A stretch of DNA of 64,000 nt from Fulvimarina manganoxydans (GCF_900176465.1 NZ_FWXR01000018.1:1-64000); one strand, 5' to 3'. Counted from the stretch's first letter, positions 10,568-20,341 are shown. The notes: generated from the sequence alone by a model not told the origin. Numbers and translations: made by a program.

Positions 10568-11179
10568 TTACCGATAAAGGCTGATCGCCTGACCGCCGCT
10601 CGTCTGGCCGTCATAGCGGGCGTCGCCCGTCGAGGAGAGGCTGGCGACCTGCGAGCCGCCGGCATTGCGCAGGACGACGTTGTTGCCCGAGACGTCCCAG
10701 GCCGAGACGTCGGCGACGGCGCCGGGGCAGCCGCGCGAGGCTGCGCGATAACCGCCGCTCCATTTGGTCAGCGACAGGATGATCTGGCAGTTGCCGCCCG
10801 CCGTCGTCACCTTATAGGCGCCGAGGACCTTGTTGCGCGACAGGGGCTGGCCGCCGCCAGCAGGCGGGGTGCTCGAGGCGCCCGCGCCGGACTGGTTCGG
10901 ATCGAGGGACGCCATCTGGGTGTCGCCGCCCGGCGACGTGTTCATGCCATTGGGATTGTTCGGATCGGTGCCCGGCGCGCCCATCATCGACTGGTTCTGC
11001 CCCGGCGGGGGCGGCGGGGGCGGAGGCGGCAGCTGATTGGCCGCAACCTGTGCCGTCGGTTGCGGGGCCAGCGGGCTCGGCCCGCTATTGGCCGAATCGA
11101 AGCTCGGCATGGAGCGCGAGCAGCCTGCCGCCAGGAGGAGGGCGGTCAGAACCGCGCCGGTGGTCATGAGTTTCGTCAT
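10568..11179 (-). CDS. omp19: Omp19-like outer-membrane lipoprotein, AprI/Inh protease inhibitor family
   Basis: 203 residues. A lipoprotein signal ends in LLLAAGC, so Cys20 is the lipidated residue. Residues 25-110 form a low-complexity linker with nine consecutive prolines near residue 51 and Gly/Asn/Pro-rich segments. The C-terminal 95 residues (NKVLGAYKVTTAGGNCQIIL to the end) form the AprI/Inh beta-barrel with two cysteines (NCQI, RGCPG) likely forming a disulfide. Brucella Omp19 has this architecture and inhibits proteases at the cell surface. Start: ATG at 11179 with GGGGAAG about 10 nt upstream; a 58-codon upstream extension would bury the signal peptide. Confidence 0.85.
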   Translation of the reverse strand: MTKLMTTGAVLTALLLAAGCSRSMPSFDSANSGPSPLAPQPTAQVAANQLPPPPPPPPPGQNQSMMGAPGTDPNNPNGMNTSPGGDTQMASLDPNQSGAGASSTPPAGGGQPLSRNKVLGAYKVTTAGGNCQIILSLTKWSGGYRAASRGCPGAVADVSAWDVSGNNVVLRNAGGSQVASLSSTGDARYDGQTSGGQAISLYR

Positions 11180-11419
11180 CGGTCGAATGCTTCCCCGGTC
11201 ACTCGGTGTCTGTATCGCCTTCTGCGCCCGCGGCTTGCGGCCGGTCCGATCAGTAAATCGAACATCCTCCGGCAGACGCAAGACGGTCATGTGCCAATTT
11301 GCAACGAAGACACGCATTTGCAACATGCCTTGCCGATTTAGACACAGTCTCATGCGCCCAAACAGACAAAGACGGCTGAATTGCGAAAAAGGGCGAGAGA
11401 AAGCCGGGGCAGCTAACGA

Positions 11420-12079
11420 TCAGTCAGCCAAGTCCGGCCGCTCGGCCCGCTCGAAATCGCCGGTCTCGGGATCCATCGACCACAATTCGCCGGAGCTGAT
11501 ATCGACCCAGGCGCCGTGCAGGCTGATATCGCCGGCGGCTTCGAGCTCTGCGATCAGCGGGAAGGTTCTCAGATTGGCGATCGAGTGGCGGATGGCGATC
11601 CGCTCCAGCGCCGATTGCCGCTCTCTGGCCGTCATATGGCTGTTTCCGCCCACGGCTTTGGCGACGGGATCGAGAAGACTCATCCATTTGCCGATGAAGT
11701 CGCCGGGCGAGAGCGGCTCGGCGGCAGGGGAAAGCGCGGCATGAATGCCGCCGCAGCCGCCATGGCCGAGCACCAGAATGTGCTTCACCTTCAAGGCATG
11801 GACGGCAAATTCCAGAGCCGCCGAGGTCGAGTGATACTCACCGTCCGGCTCGTAAGGCGGGACGAGATTGGCGACATTGCGCACCACGAAGATGTCGCCG
11901 GGCGCCGTGTTGAAGATCGTTTCCGGCGCCGTGCGGGAGTCGCAACAGCCGATCACCATCGTCGAGGGATGCTGACCGGATGACGCCAGTTCGCGAAACC
12001 GCTCGCGTTCGGCCGGAGACCGAGCGGCGATAAAGGCGCGATAGCCCGCGGCGAGATGATCGGGGAGATGGGTCGACAT
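11420..12079 (-). CDS. Beta-class carbonic anhydrase
   Basis: 219 residues. It interconverts carbon dioxide and bicarbonate in the cytoplasm. The zinc ligands are visible as Cys45 (GCCDSR), His106 and Cys109 (LGHGGCGG), with the Asp47-Arg49 dyad next to the first ligand. Length is normal for the bacterial family. Start: ATG at 12079 (MSTHLPDHL) with AAGAGA upstream is preferred over a TTG twelve codons earlier. A parS-like site at 12169-12184 lies about 90 bp upstream in the gap to the pyridoxal kinase gene, transcribed in the same direction. Confidence 0.94.
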   Translation of the reverse strand: MSTHLPDHLAAGYRAFIAARSPAERERFRELASSGQHPSTMVIGCCDSRTAPETIFNTAPGDIFVVRNVANLVPPYEPDGEYHSTSAALEFAVHALKVKHILVLGHGGCGGIHAALSPAAEPLSPGDFIGKWMSLLDPVAKAVGGNSHMTARERQSALERIAIRHSIANLRTFPLIAELEAAGDISLHGAWVDISSGELWSMDPETGDFERAERPDLAD

Positions 12080-12168
12080 GGTTCTCTTGATAAGCGGGCG
12101 CGAAGCGCCGATCAATCGTTAGTTTTGCGACTGCGAAGCCGACCGCTGGAAGCAATCCGGCCCCGGGA

Positions 12169-12184
12169 TGTCACACGTGAAACA
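12169..12184. other. parS-like ParB-binding site (14/16)
   Basis: TGTCACACGTGAAACA matches TGTTTCACGTGAAACA at 14 of 16 positions; the CACGTG core and the whole right half are intact. It is intergenic, between the carbonic anhydrase and pyridoxal kinase genes. Confidence 0.65.
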
Positions 12185-12228
12185 CGCGTAATGGCCGGAC
12201 ATCGAAGATGATAAGGTCGGCCCGACAG

Positions 12229-13143
12229 TCACCGCTTCCTCGGCCGCTCCAGTCGGCGTGTCTGGACCATGGCCAAAGGCTGGCGGAAGACCTCCGCATC
12301 GGCGACGAGCGTCATCTCGTCAGCGCCACGTTTGGTCGTTCGTGCCATCATATCGAAGACCGAGGCGGTGGCGAGTTGCAGGGCCTTTTCCGGCCGCAAA
12401 CCTTCGAGAAGGCGAGCGAGAAGAAGCGCCGCCGTCAGGTCGCCGCCGCCATTCGGCGCCCCAGGGATCAGCCGATGTTCGGCAAGATGGGTCGCCTCGG
12501 AGGTGACAAGGAGATTGGCGATGCTGCCTTTCAGCATGCCGAATGCTGAGGTGACGACGACCGTCTCGGGCCCGAGCGTGCGCGCGGCATCGACGAGATG
12601 GTTGTTGTCGGTCAGGCTCAGCTCGGTGAGAAATTCCAACTCATATCGATTGGGTGTTGCGATGTCGGCAAGGGGCAGGAGCCTGTCGCGCATGGCGTGA
12701 AGCGTCTCGCGCGGCCGATAGAGCCGTCCGCCATCGCCCAGCACCGGATCGAGGCAATAGGCGAGGGAGGGGCGCTTGTCGCGCAGCCGGGTGATCAGGC
12801 GGCTTGCAATCTCGATCTGCCTCTCTGAGCCGAAATAGCCGGTGATGACGGCAGCGATCTCGCTGGAATGGGGCGCGGCGGCGATATCCTCGCAGAAGGC
12901 TTCGAAGCTTGTATCGTCCGGGACGATCCGCGTCGCCGGCCCGTGCCCGGGATGCCAGGGCAGGGTGACGGTCGGAACCGACCAGACCTGATGGCCGAGG
13001 GTCTCCAAGGCGAAGACAACGGCGCGATTGCCGACGCTGCCCCGGGCCACATGGCTCGACATGGCGAGGATTACGGGACGCTCCGGCTCGGAGCCTGGCG
13101 TTTGCGGATCGAATTTATGGATCGTTTTGGGGATGATTGTCAT
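12229..13143 (-). CDS. pdxY: Pyridoxal kinase (vitamin B6 salvage)
   Basis: 304 residues of the ribokinase-like PdxK/PdxY family, phosphorylating pyridoxal to pyridoxal 5'-phosphate. Visible features are SSHVARGSVGNRA near the N-terminus (substrate site), the GYFGSERQIEIA segment, YCLDPVLGD (metal/ATP region) and the anion-hole and catalytic-Asp motif PNGGGDLTAALLL near residue 240. Start: ATG at 13143 with AAGGGA 9 nt upstream; a longer frame adds 14 residues not seen in the family. Several PLP enzymes lie in this window, but cofactor salvage is a general function. Confidence 0.92.
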   Translation of the reverse strand: MTIIPKTIHKFDPQTPGSEPERPVILAMSSHVARGSVGNRAVVFALETLGHQVWSVPTVTLPWHPGHGPATRIVPDDTSFEAFCEDIAAAPHSSEIAAVITGYFGSERQIEIASRLITRLRDKRPSLAYCLDPVLGDGGRLYRPRETLHAMRDRLLPLADIATPNRYELEFLTELSLTDNNHLVDAARTLGPETVVVTSAFGMLKGSIANLLVTSEATHLAEHRLIPGAPNGGGDLTAALLLARLLEGLRPEKALQLATASVFDMMARTTKRGADEMTLVADAEVFRQPLAMVQTRRLERPRKR

Positions 13144-13240
13144 AGGACGGCATCCCTTGGCTGAAGGGCTTTGAGAGGTGCGCATCGTAAGAAGAGGCGC
13201 GACGCGTGGCGCTGACGACCGGCTGTCGGTCTTCTACGGG

Positions 13241-13440
13241 CTTGAGCGATATGTCTTGACAGCCGGCAGCAAGCACCAACGACTTCTCCCCCGTGTGGAG
13301 AAGGTGCCCGAAGGGCGGGTGAGGGGAAAGGCTCTGCGATAAAAGGGTTTTCGCCGATCGGCATTTCTCCCGCGAAAGCCTCGACCCGACCCTCATCGCC
13401 TGCCGGCACTTCTCCCCATGGGGGAGAAGCCGAGGCGTCA
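13241..13440 (-). repeat. RIME-like mosaic repeat, long form
   Basis: Read on the minus strand it begins with a hairpin GGCTTCTCCCCCATGGGGAG (near 13437), has about 115 bp of spacer containing the widespread CCCTCACCCGCCCTTCGGGC motif (near 13327), then a second hairpin CTTCTCCACACGGGGGAGAAG and a flank ending near 13241. Elements with this core are common and dispersed in Hyphomicrobiales genomes. The copy at 7186-7260 carries only the two outer parts. Confidence 0.72.
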
Positions 13441-13519
13441 ATGTTAGGCTCTGTCCATGCGAGCGGAAGTGTATGAATGTCGTGGCGCTGGAGAGCGGAG
13501 AAGGGCGAAACCATCGGCG

Positions 13520-13777
13520 TCACGCGGCAAATTGCAGGAGGAACAGGACGAGAAGCACGAAAAAGGCGATCAGCCCGGCAATCCGCCCGATGCGGCTGCC
13601 GATCACCTCGACCCGGTCGGCCTGATCGGCGTCGGCGGCGGAAAAATGAGCGCGCGCGCGGGTGAACCAGGCTTCGGCATGACCGCCGGCCTGGGGTTCG
13701 GTCTCCTGGCGCACCCGCTTTAAGATCGCGTCTGCCTCGCGCCTGCTTCTGTCGTCCTCGCTGCGTCCTTCGCTCAT
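13520..13777 (-). CDS. Small tail-anchored membrane protein, unknown function
   Basis: 85 residues. Residues 1-60 are hydrophilic and rich in Arg, Asp and Glu (SEGRSEDDRSRREADAIL), probably helical. Residues 66-83 form a single C-terminal membrane helix (IAGLIAFFVLLVLFLLQF), so the protein is predicted to be tail-anchored with its N-terminus in the cytoplasm. Coding is supported by GGAG 7 nt before the ATG and the clear soluble/membrane division. I do not recognise a family. It stands alone, opposite in direction to the glutamate dehydrogenase gene. Confidence 0.72.
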   Translation of the reverse strand: MSEGRSEDDRSRREADAILKRVRQETEPQAGGHAEAWFTRARAHFSAADADQADRVEVIGSRIGRIAGLIAFFVLLVLFLLQFAA

Positions 13778-14043
13778 GGCTCGTCTCCGTCACGCGGTGG
13801 CTAGGTCTGGCCGAATGCGGTGCCGCTGACAAGCCGGGTCTCTCCACTCGGAAAGATGGGTCACTTGATGAGAGCGTGATGGTCGAAACGTCGCAACAGC
13901 TCTCTATCATCTTGTCCCGTGAAGGTCCGGTCTCGGTTCGATCGCTCTGGTATGGCCGGGATCGGCTTTCGTGACATGATGCTGCACGCCCAAAGAAATG
14001 CGCAGGCGGCGCGGGGCGACAAAGGCGACAAAGGAGAGGGAGC

Positions 14044-17000
14044 ATGGGTCAGGCACTCGATGCGAAGAAGGCGACGATCCTCGAAGCGGTGATCGCAGAG
14101 CTTCCGGAAGAGGGCGGCGCGCGGTCTCTCGCGCCTCTACTCTTTGCCCGCCCGCCCGCCGAGGATCTGGCTGCCTTCGACAAGGGCGCGCTCCCCATCG
14201 CCGTCCAGTCGGCCGACAAGGCTCTCGGTCGCTATACTTCCGGCGAGCCGGAAGTGGTCGTCGAGGAGCCGGAGGGCTTCACCCTATCCGGCGAGGCGCA
14301 GCAGCTCGTGACCATCGTCAATCGGGACATGGCGTTTCTGTTCGATTCCGTCGCCGCCGAGATCGCGGCGCGCTCCGTCGCCATCCATTACATCTCCCAT
14401 CCCATCCTGGAAGTCGTGCGGGACTCTCAAGGAAAGGTGTCCAGCTTTTCGGCAAGCTCGCCGGGCGCCGGCAAGGGGGTCAGCGATGCCGAGCGGGTCA
14501 GCATCATCCAATTCGCGCTCGACCGTTTTGCCAATCCCGATGGCGGCGCCGATCTCAAGGCCAAGCTCGGGCGCATCCTGTCCCATGTGAAACACGCCAA
14601 TTTCGATTTCGAGGCCATGCGCGAGCGGGCCGATCGGGCGATCGCCACCTTGCGCGCCGAGGAAACCCGCGCGGGCGAAGCGAACAAGGCGCTCGTCTCC
14701 GAATCCGCTGCGCTTCTCGAATGGTTGCGCGACGACAATTTCATCTTCCTCGGAAGCCGCGAATATACGGTCAGCGGCGGCGAGGGCACAGAGCTTCTCT
14801 CACGGGTCGAGGACAAGGGGCTCGGCATTCTCGCCGATCCCGATGTCTCGATCCTTGGACGCCATGGCCAGCCGGCGACGACGACGCCGGAAATCCGCGC
14901 CTTTCTGAAAGCGCCCCAGCCCTTGATCGTGACCAAGGCCAATGCCCGGACCGATGTTCATCGCCGTGCCTACATGGATTATGTCGGCGTCAAGCGCTAT
15001 GACGAGGCCGGACAACTCGCCGGCGAGACCCGTTTCGTCGGCCTTTTCACCTCCACGGCCTATACGAGGTCGATCCTCTCCATCCCCTATCTGCGCCTGA
15101 AGGCCGAGACGGTGATCGCCCGTTCGGGCTTTCGCCCCGATTCCCATTCGGGCAAGGCGCTTCTCAATGCGCTGGAATCCTATCCGCGCGACGAGGTCTT
15201 CCAGATCGACGTCGACACGCTGGAGCGCTTCGCCGGAACGGTGGTGGAGCTTGGCGAGCGGCCGCGTGTCCGCATTTTGACCCGCGTCGATCGCTTCGAC
15301 CGTTTCGCCTCGGTTCTCGTCTTCGTGCCACGCGAGCGCTACGATTCGCGCCTGCGCGAGCGGATCGGCGCGCTGCTGGCCGAGGCCTATGACGGCCATG
15401 TCTCGGCCTTTTATCCGGCCTTCCCCGAAGGTCCGCTCGCCCGCGTCCATTTCATCATCGGGCGCGGCGACACGCCGACCCCGAGCCCCGACATTGAGGC
15501 GCTGGAAGCCGAGATCGGGCGCATGGCCCGCAATTGGGCCGATACGTTCGAGGTCGAGCTCGCCAAAGGTGGCCGGTTCCAGGATCTCTCCGGCTATTCG
15601 GCTGGCCTTCCCGAAAGCTATCGCGACGTCATCGGACCGGAAGAGGCGGTGAAGGACGCCTCGGTGATGGAGACCTTGAGCGAGGATCAGCCGCTCTTCA
15701 TGGACTTCTATCGCCGGCCCGGCGACAAGGCGAGCCTTGTCCGGCTGAAGATCTATCACCTGGGCGATGCCGTCGCGCTGTCGACCCGCGTGCCGATCCT
15801 CGAAAATATGGGCTTCTCGGTCATTTCGGAGCGGACCTTCCCGATCCATCGGCCCGATGGGCGCGTGGTCCATCTTCACGACATGGATCTGAAGCGTCGC
15901 CGGGGCGGGGACATTACCTATTCCGACGATGGGCTGGCGCTGGAGAAGACCTTCGCCGCCGTCTGGTCGCGCGCGATCGAGAATGACGGCTTCAACGGCC
16001 TCGTGCTGGAGGCCGGTCTCGATCATCGCCAGGCCAATGTCCTGCGCGCCTATGGCCGCTATCTGCGACAGGGGGGCCTGTCCTATTCGCCGGACTATAT
16101 CGCGGAAGCGCTGACCCGGCAGTCGGGCCTTGCGAGGAAACTCTATGAGCTTTTCGAGGCGGCCTTCGATCCGGAGCGCGGCGGCGCCGAGACGAGCGAC
16201 AGCGAGGATGGCGACATCGAGGGGCGGGAAGCCCGCCGGGCCGCGGCACGCGGCGTCTCGGACATCTTCGAGGCGATCACCCAAGGTCTCGACGATGTGG
16301 ACTCGATCGATGACGATCGCATCATCCGCCGATTCCTGAACGCGATCCTCGCGACCTTGCGGACCAACTATTTCGCGGTCGACGGCACGCGCACGGATTT
16401 GACCGCGGAGCCCGGACGGGTCGAGCCGGCGCTCGCCTTCAAGTTCGAGAGCCGCTGCGTCGAAGGGCTTCCGGCGCCGGTTCCGTTCCGCGAGATCTTC
16501 GTCTTCGATGCCCGTGTCGAAGGTGTCCATTTGCGCTTCGGCAAGGTCGCCCGTGGCGGCCTGCGCTGGTCGGACCGTGCCCAAGACTATCGCACCGAGG
16601 TCCTCGGCCTCGTGAAGGCCCAGCAGGTGAAGAACGCGGTCATCGTGCCGGTCGGCGCCAAGGGCGGCTTCTATCCCAAGCAGCTGCCCGACGCTTCGGA
16701 TCGCGATGCTTGGTTCGCCGGCGGCAAGTCGGCCTATGTGGTCTTCATTGCCTCGCTCCTGTCGATCACCGACAATATTTCCGGCGACGACGTGCTGCGG
16801 CCCGAAAAGGTTCGGCGCTATGATGGCGACGATCCCTATTTCGTCGTCGCGGCCGACAAAGGCACGGCGACCTTCTCCGACACGGCCAATGCCATCGCCC
16901 AGTCGGAAGACTTCTGGCTCGACGACGCTTTCGCCTCGGGCGGCTCGGCCGGTTACGACCACAAGGCCATGGGCATTACGGCCCGGGGCGCCTGGGAGGC

Positions 17001-18951
17001 GGTCAAGCGCCACTTCCACGAGATCGGCAAGGATGGCGGCGCCTGGGATATTCAGAGCGAGCCATTCACCACGGTCGGCTGCGGCGACATGTCGGGCGAC
17101 GTCTTCGGCAACGGCATGCTCCTGTCGCGCCAGACCAAGCTCATCGCCGCCTTCGACCATCGCGATATCTTCATCGACCCGAACCCCGATCCGGCCTCGA
17201 GCTATGAGGAGCGACGGCGCCTCTTCGACAAGCCGCGCTCGTCCTGGGCCGATTACGACAAGGAGAAGATATCGGCCGGCGGCGGCGTCTTTTCGCGCCG
17301 GGAGAAGCGTATCACCCTGTCGCGCGAGGCGGCCGAGGCGATCGGTTTCGACAAGACCACCGGAACGCCCAGCGAGATCATCACTGCGATCCTCAAGGCG
17401 CCCGTCGACCTTCTCTGGTTCGGCGGAATCGGCACCTATGTGCGCGGTGCGAGCGAGACCAATGCCGATGTCGGCGACCGCGCCAATGATGCGGTCCGCG
17501 TCACCGGCGCCGAGCTGCGGGCCAAGGTGGTCGGGGAAGGCGCCAATCTTGGCGTCACCCAGCGTGGCCGCATGGAGTTTGCCCGCAAAGGTGGCCGTAT
17601 CAATTCCGACGCCATCGACAATTCGGCGGGCGTCAACACCTCCGACGTGGAGGTGAATATCAAGATCGCGCTCAAGGCCGCGATGACCGACGATCGGCTG
17701 ACGCGGGAGAATCGCAACACGCTTCTCGCCGCCATGACGGACGAGGTCGCCGAGCTCGTTCTGTCGAACAATTACGAGCAGACCCTGGCGATCTCGCTCG
17801 AACAACGCATGGGGGCGGCCGCGCTGCCGCTTCAGGCACGCTTCATGGGCGTTCTTGAAGGGGAGGGGAGTCTCGATCGAACGGTCGAGGTTCTGCCGAG
17901 CGACGCCGCTATCGCCGATCTGCGCGGCACAGGCCAAGGCCTGACCCGCCCCGAGATCGGCGTTCTTCTCGCCTATGCGAAGATCACGCTCTTCGATCAG
18001 GTCGTGTCCAGCGATCTGCCGGACGATCCCTATCTGGAAGACCGGCTGCACGACTATTTCCCCGGTCCGATGCGCCGTGACTTTGCCCGAGACATCGAAG
18101 GCCATCGGCTGAAGCGGGAGATCATTGCGACGGTGCTTGCCAATGAGCTGGTCAATCGCTGTGGCCCGACCTTTCTCACCGTGCTGCGGGAGGCGACCGG
18201 TGCCTCTCCGGCGGAAATCGTCCGAGCCTTCGTCGCCTCGAAGGACGGTCTGGCGGTCGCCGATCTCTACGATCGGATCGATGCGCTCGACACGAAGGTT
18301 TCCGGCGAATTGCAGAACCGGCTTTATTCCGAGATAGGGCAGTTCCTGCGCCGCACGACACGCTGGTTCGTGCGCAACGGCAATTTCGAGAATGGGCTGA
18401 CCGGCGCCGTCGTCGAATGCCGCAATGCGATGGAGACCCTGCGCGGCCGGCTTTTGGAGCTTGCCTCGGAGGCCTCGCGCAGCGGGGTCGAGGCGCGCAG
18501 CGCCGAATGGGCCGAGGCCGGGGTTCCGAAGGATCTCGCCGACGACATCGCCATGCTGCCCTTGCTCGCCCTGCTGCCGGATATTTCCGCTGTTTCACGT
18601 GAAACAGAGCTTGGTACCGACACAGTCATGTCCGGCTATTTCGAGATCACCAAGCGCTTCGATATCGGGCGCCTGGAGGCCGCGCTGTTCTCCCTCGAAG
18701 CGACGGATTATTACGAGATCCTCGCCATCGACAGAGCCGCGAGTCAAATAGCGGAAGCCCGCCGCCGCCTGACCGAAGCCGCCCTCAAGAGCTATGCGAA
18801 TGAGAGCGATCCGGTCTCGGCCTGGGCCGAGGAGAATCGCGGCACCGTCGGACGAATCTCGGACCAGATCCGAGCTTTGGCCGGCTCCGGCGAAACCTCG
18901 GTGCCACGCCTTACCGTCGCGGCCGGCCTGCTCGGCGATCTTGCCAAATAG
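14044..18951 (+). CDS. NAD-specific glutamate dehydrogenase, 180-kDa class
   Basis: 1635 residues, the size of the large class of NAD-GDH. It oxidatively deaminates glutamate to 2-oxoglutarate and ammonia, so it is catabolic. Regulatory ACT-like and helical regions fill about residues 1-720. The catalytic core follows, with RGGLRWSDRAQDYRTEVLGL near 838 and VGAKGGFYPKQLP near 875 (substrate lysines), and WFGGIGTYVRGASE then VVGEGANLGVTQRGRMEFA near 1125-1180 (dinucleotide fold). A helical C-terminal region follows. AAGGAG lies about 11 nt before the ATG. A perfect 16/16 parS lies in the coding sequence near residue 1517. It would drain glutamate from amino-acid catabolism encoded elsewhere in the window. 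Confidence 0.95.
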   Translation: MGQALDAKKATILEAVIAELPEEGGARSLAPLLFARPPAEDLAAFDKGALPIAVQSADKALGRYTSGEPEVVVEEPEGFTLSGEAQQLVTIVNRDMAFLFDSVAAEIAARSVAIHYISHPILEVVRDSQGKVSSFSASSPGAGKGVSDAERVSIIQFALDRFANPDGGADLKAKLGRILSHVKHANFDFEAMRERADRAIATLRAEETRAGEANKALVSESAALLEWLRDDNFIFLGSREYTVSGGEGTELLSRVEDKGLGILADPDVSILGRHGQPATTTPEIRAFLKAPQPLIVTKANARTDVHRRAYMDYVGVKRYDEAGQLAGETRFVGLFTSTAYTRSILSIPYLRLKAETVIARSGFRPDSHSGKALLNALESYPRDEVFQIDVDTLERFAGTVVELGERPRVRILTRVDRFDRFASVLVFVPRERYDSRLRERIGALLAEAYDGHVSAFYPAFPEGPLARVHFIIGRGDTPTPSPDIEALEAEIGRMARNWADTFEVELAKGGRFQDLSGYSAGLPESYRDVIGPEEAVKDASVMETLSEDQPLFMDFYRRPGDKASLVRLKIYHLGDAVALSTRVPILENMGFSVISERTFPIHRPDGRVVHLHDMDLKRRRGGDITYSDDGLALEKTFAAVWSRAIENDGFNGLVLEAGLDHRQANVLRAYGRYLRQGGLSYSPDYIAEALTRQSGLARKLYELFEAAFDPERGGAETSDSEDGDIEGREARRAAARGVSDIFEAITQGLDDVDSIDDDRIIRRFLNAILATLRTNYFAVDGTRTDLTAEPGRVEPALAFKFESRCVEGLPAPVPFREIFVFDARVEGVHLRFGKVARGGLRWSDRAQDYRTEVLGLVKAQQVKNAVIVPVGAKGGFYPKQLPDASDRDAWFAGGKSAYVVFIASLLSITDNISGDDVLRPEKVRRYDGDDPYFVVAADKGTATFSDTANAIAQSEDFWLDDAFASGGSAGYDHKAMGITARGAWEAVKRHFHEIGKDGGAWDIQSEPFTTVGCGDMSGDVFGNGMLLSRQTKLIAAFDHRDIFIDPNPDPASSYEERRRLFDKPRSSWADYDKEKISAGGGVFSRREKRITLSREAAEAIGFDKTTGTPSEIITAILKAPVDLLWFGGIGTYVRGASETNADVGDRANDAVRVTGAELRAKVVGEGANLGVTQRGRMEFARKGGRINSDAIDNSAGVNTSDVEVNIKIALKAAMTDDRLTRENRNTLLAAMTDEVAELVLSNNYEQTLAISLEQRMGAAALPLQARFMGVLEGEGSLDRTVEVLPSDAAIADLRGTGQGLTRPEIGVLLAYAKITLFDQVVSSDLPDDPYLEDRLHDYFPGPMRRDFARDIEGHRLKREIIATVLANELVNRCGPTFLTVLREATGASPAEIVRAFVASKDGLAVADLYDRIDALDTKVSGELQNRLYSEIGQFLRRTTRWFVRNGNFENGLTGAVVECRNAMETLRGRLLELASEASRSGVEARSAEWAEAGVPKDLADDIAMLPLLALLPDISAVSRETELGTDTVMSGYFEITKRFDIGRLEAALFSLEATDYYEILAIDRAASQIAEARRRLTEAALKSYANESDPVSAWAEENRGTVGRISDQIRALAGSGETSVPRLTVAAGLLGDLAK
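18591..18606. other. parS site (16/16)
   Basis: TGTTTCACGTGAAACA, a perfect 16-bp palindrome identical to the alphaproteobacterial parS consensus, inside the glutamate dehydrogenase coding sequence where it is read as Val-Ser-Arg-Glu-Thr. About 8 kb from parB. Confidence 0.88.
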
Positions 18952-19037
18952 GCTTAGCGCCGCGAAATCTTTCGAGAGATCTGCGCCCCGGCAGTCCTCG
19001 AAGTCGAGATCGATGCCATTGACACCCCCTTGATCCT

Positions 19038-19054
19038 CGCGCCCGAAGGGCGCG
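19038..19054 (+). terminator. GC-rich hairpin downstream of glutamate dehydrogenase gene
   Basis: CGCGCCC at 19038-19044 pairs with GGGCGCG at 19048-19054 around a GAA loop, 87 nt after the stop codon. There is no T-run, so termination efficiency is uncertain. Confidence 0.4.
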
Positions 19055-19219
19055 GGGACCCATGCTACCGATGCATGCGGCATTCCCGTTGGATAAGGGC
19101 GAGACGCCATCGTCTGTGTTGACGGGAGGCGAAGCGTGACACTTGAATGACCTCGCGACCCGATGCGTCAGCATCTTAGGCCATCGGCTTAAATCCCTTT
19201 GACCAAGGAAAGACCTTTC

Positions 19220-20059
19220 ATGCATCTCGGCTCGATCCATATCTATCCGGTCAAGAGCGGTCGCGGCGTCGATCTGAGCCATGCGGACTTGCAGCGCCAG
19301 GGGCTTGCCGGTGATCGGCGCTGGATGGTGGTGGACCGCGCCAAGCGGCGTTTCCTGACCCAGCGCGAGATTCCGAGCCTCGCGCTGCTTCATTCCGAAC
19401 TTCAAGAAGACGGGATCATCCTCACCTTTGGCGATGTGGGCGAGCGCTTCGTGCCGCGCCCGACCGGCGAAGAGCGGACGAAGGTCACGATTTGGCGCGA
19501 CGAGGTCGATGTCGCGCTGGCCGACGAGGCGACCCATGAGGCGCTGTCGCGCTGGCTGGGGCGAGAGGTTCAACTGGTCTATCAGGACAGGCTGGAGCGC
19601 GTAGCCAATGCAGAATGGGCCGGTGACGCGGCCCCGGTCTCGCTGGCCGACGGGTATCCCTATCTCATCACGACAAGCGCGTCTTTGCGCGATCTCAACA
19701 GCCGCCTCGTCTATGACGGCCATGAGCCGGTGACGATGAGCCGCTTTCGGCCCAATCTCGTCATCGACGGGGCGCAGGCCTGGGCCGAGGATGGCTGGGA
19801 GACGATCCGGGTCGGGAGCCTTATGCTCGATCTCGTCAAACCCTGTGCCCGATGCGCGATCACCACGGTCGATCCCCAGGAAGGGCGCTTTGCCGGCGAT
19901 CAACCCCTGACGATCCTGCGCGAGATGCGCATGTCGGCCGACCGCCGGGTGCCAGGCGTTCTCTTTGGCTGGAACGCCGTGCCGCGTTCCGAAGGACGGC
20001 TGGATGTGGGCGACCGGGTCGAGGTGATCGCCCACCGGGACACGGATGTCGTTCGTTAA
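19220..20059 (+). CDS. MOSC-domain molybdenum-cofactor protein (YcbX/mARC-like)
   Basis: 279 residues. The N-terminal beta-barrel domain begins LGSIHIYPVKSGRG, and the MOSC domain follows, with the cofactor-binding cysteine in KPCARCAITTVDPQEG near residue 210. YcbX and mARC proteins reduce N-hydroxylated compounds using molybdopterin; this one lacks a C-terminal ferredoxin domain, so it would need a separate electron donor. Start: ATG at 19220 with AAGGAAAG about 8 nt upstream, preferred to a TTG seven codons earlier. Single-gene unit; a hairpin follows at 20111-20129. Confidence 0.88.
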   Translation: MHLGSIHIYPVKSGRGVDLSHADLQRQGLAGDRRWMVVDRAKRRFLTQREIPSLALLHSELQEDGIILTFGDVGERFVPRPTGEERTKVTIWRDEVDVALADEATHEALSRWLGREVQLVYQDRLERVANAEWAGDAAPVSLADGYPYLITTSASLRDLNSRLVYDGHEPVTMSRFRPNLVIDGAQAWAEDGWETIRVGSLMLDLVKPCARCAITTVDPQEGRFAGDQPLTILREMRMSADRRVPGVLFGWNAVPRSEGRLDVGDRVEVIAHRDTDVVR

Positions 20060-20110
20060 GCCGTTGTTCGCATAACAGCATTCGTTCGATGATTGCGCCA
20101 CTGCAGGTTT

Positions 20111-20129
20111 GAGCGCCACAGAGGCGCTC
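20111..20129 (+). terminator. Hairpin after MOSC gene
   Basis: GAGCGCC (20111-20117) pairs with GGCGCTC (20123-20129), loop ACAGA. It lies 51 nt after the stop. A weak or absent T-run makes this a tentative terminator. Confidence 0.4.
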
Positions 20130-20181
20130 GGGCCTCCAATTCATTTGAAATAAAGTTTCGGCATTTACGCTACATCCCGAA

Positions 20182-20210
20182 AACAATACGCAAAAGGGTT
20201 CTCATATAAT
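20182..20210 (+). promoter_or_regulatory. Candidate promoter for the glycosyltransferase gene
   Basis: An AT-rich pocket upstream of the glycosyltransferase contains a perfect TATAAT at 20205-20210. The position 17 bp upstream (AACAAT) is a poor -35 match, so this rests mainly on the -10 box and the AT-rich context. Confidence 0.3.
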
Positions 20211-20341
20211 AAGATGTCTCCAAATCTCGTGTCTGAAATTGTCTGAATTGCTTTGGCGCGACGCTTAGGCCCTTCAAATTTCAATCAATGTCATGGTTTT
20301 GGGCGCTCCGCCCGTATGATCGAGCGAAAAGGCGGGATGGG

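Noticed and set aside
14579-14594. Possible additional parS, TGTCCCATGTGAAACA
   Set aside because: 13 of 16 matches, but the CACGTG core is broken to CATGTG, which ParB binding should not tolerate well.
14800-18105. Long minus-strand frame of 1101 codons opposite the glutamate dehydrogenase gene
   Set aside because: It is a shadow caused by high GC in third codon positions; no domain is visible and the plus-strand product is unambiguous. The same applies to long frames opposite 2144-5824, 33015-34343, 38251-40122, 49622-52957 and 57482-58771.
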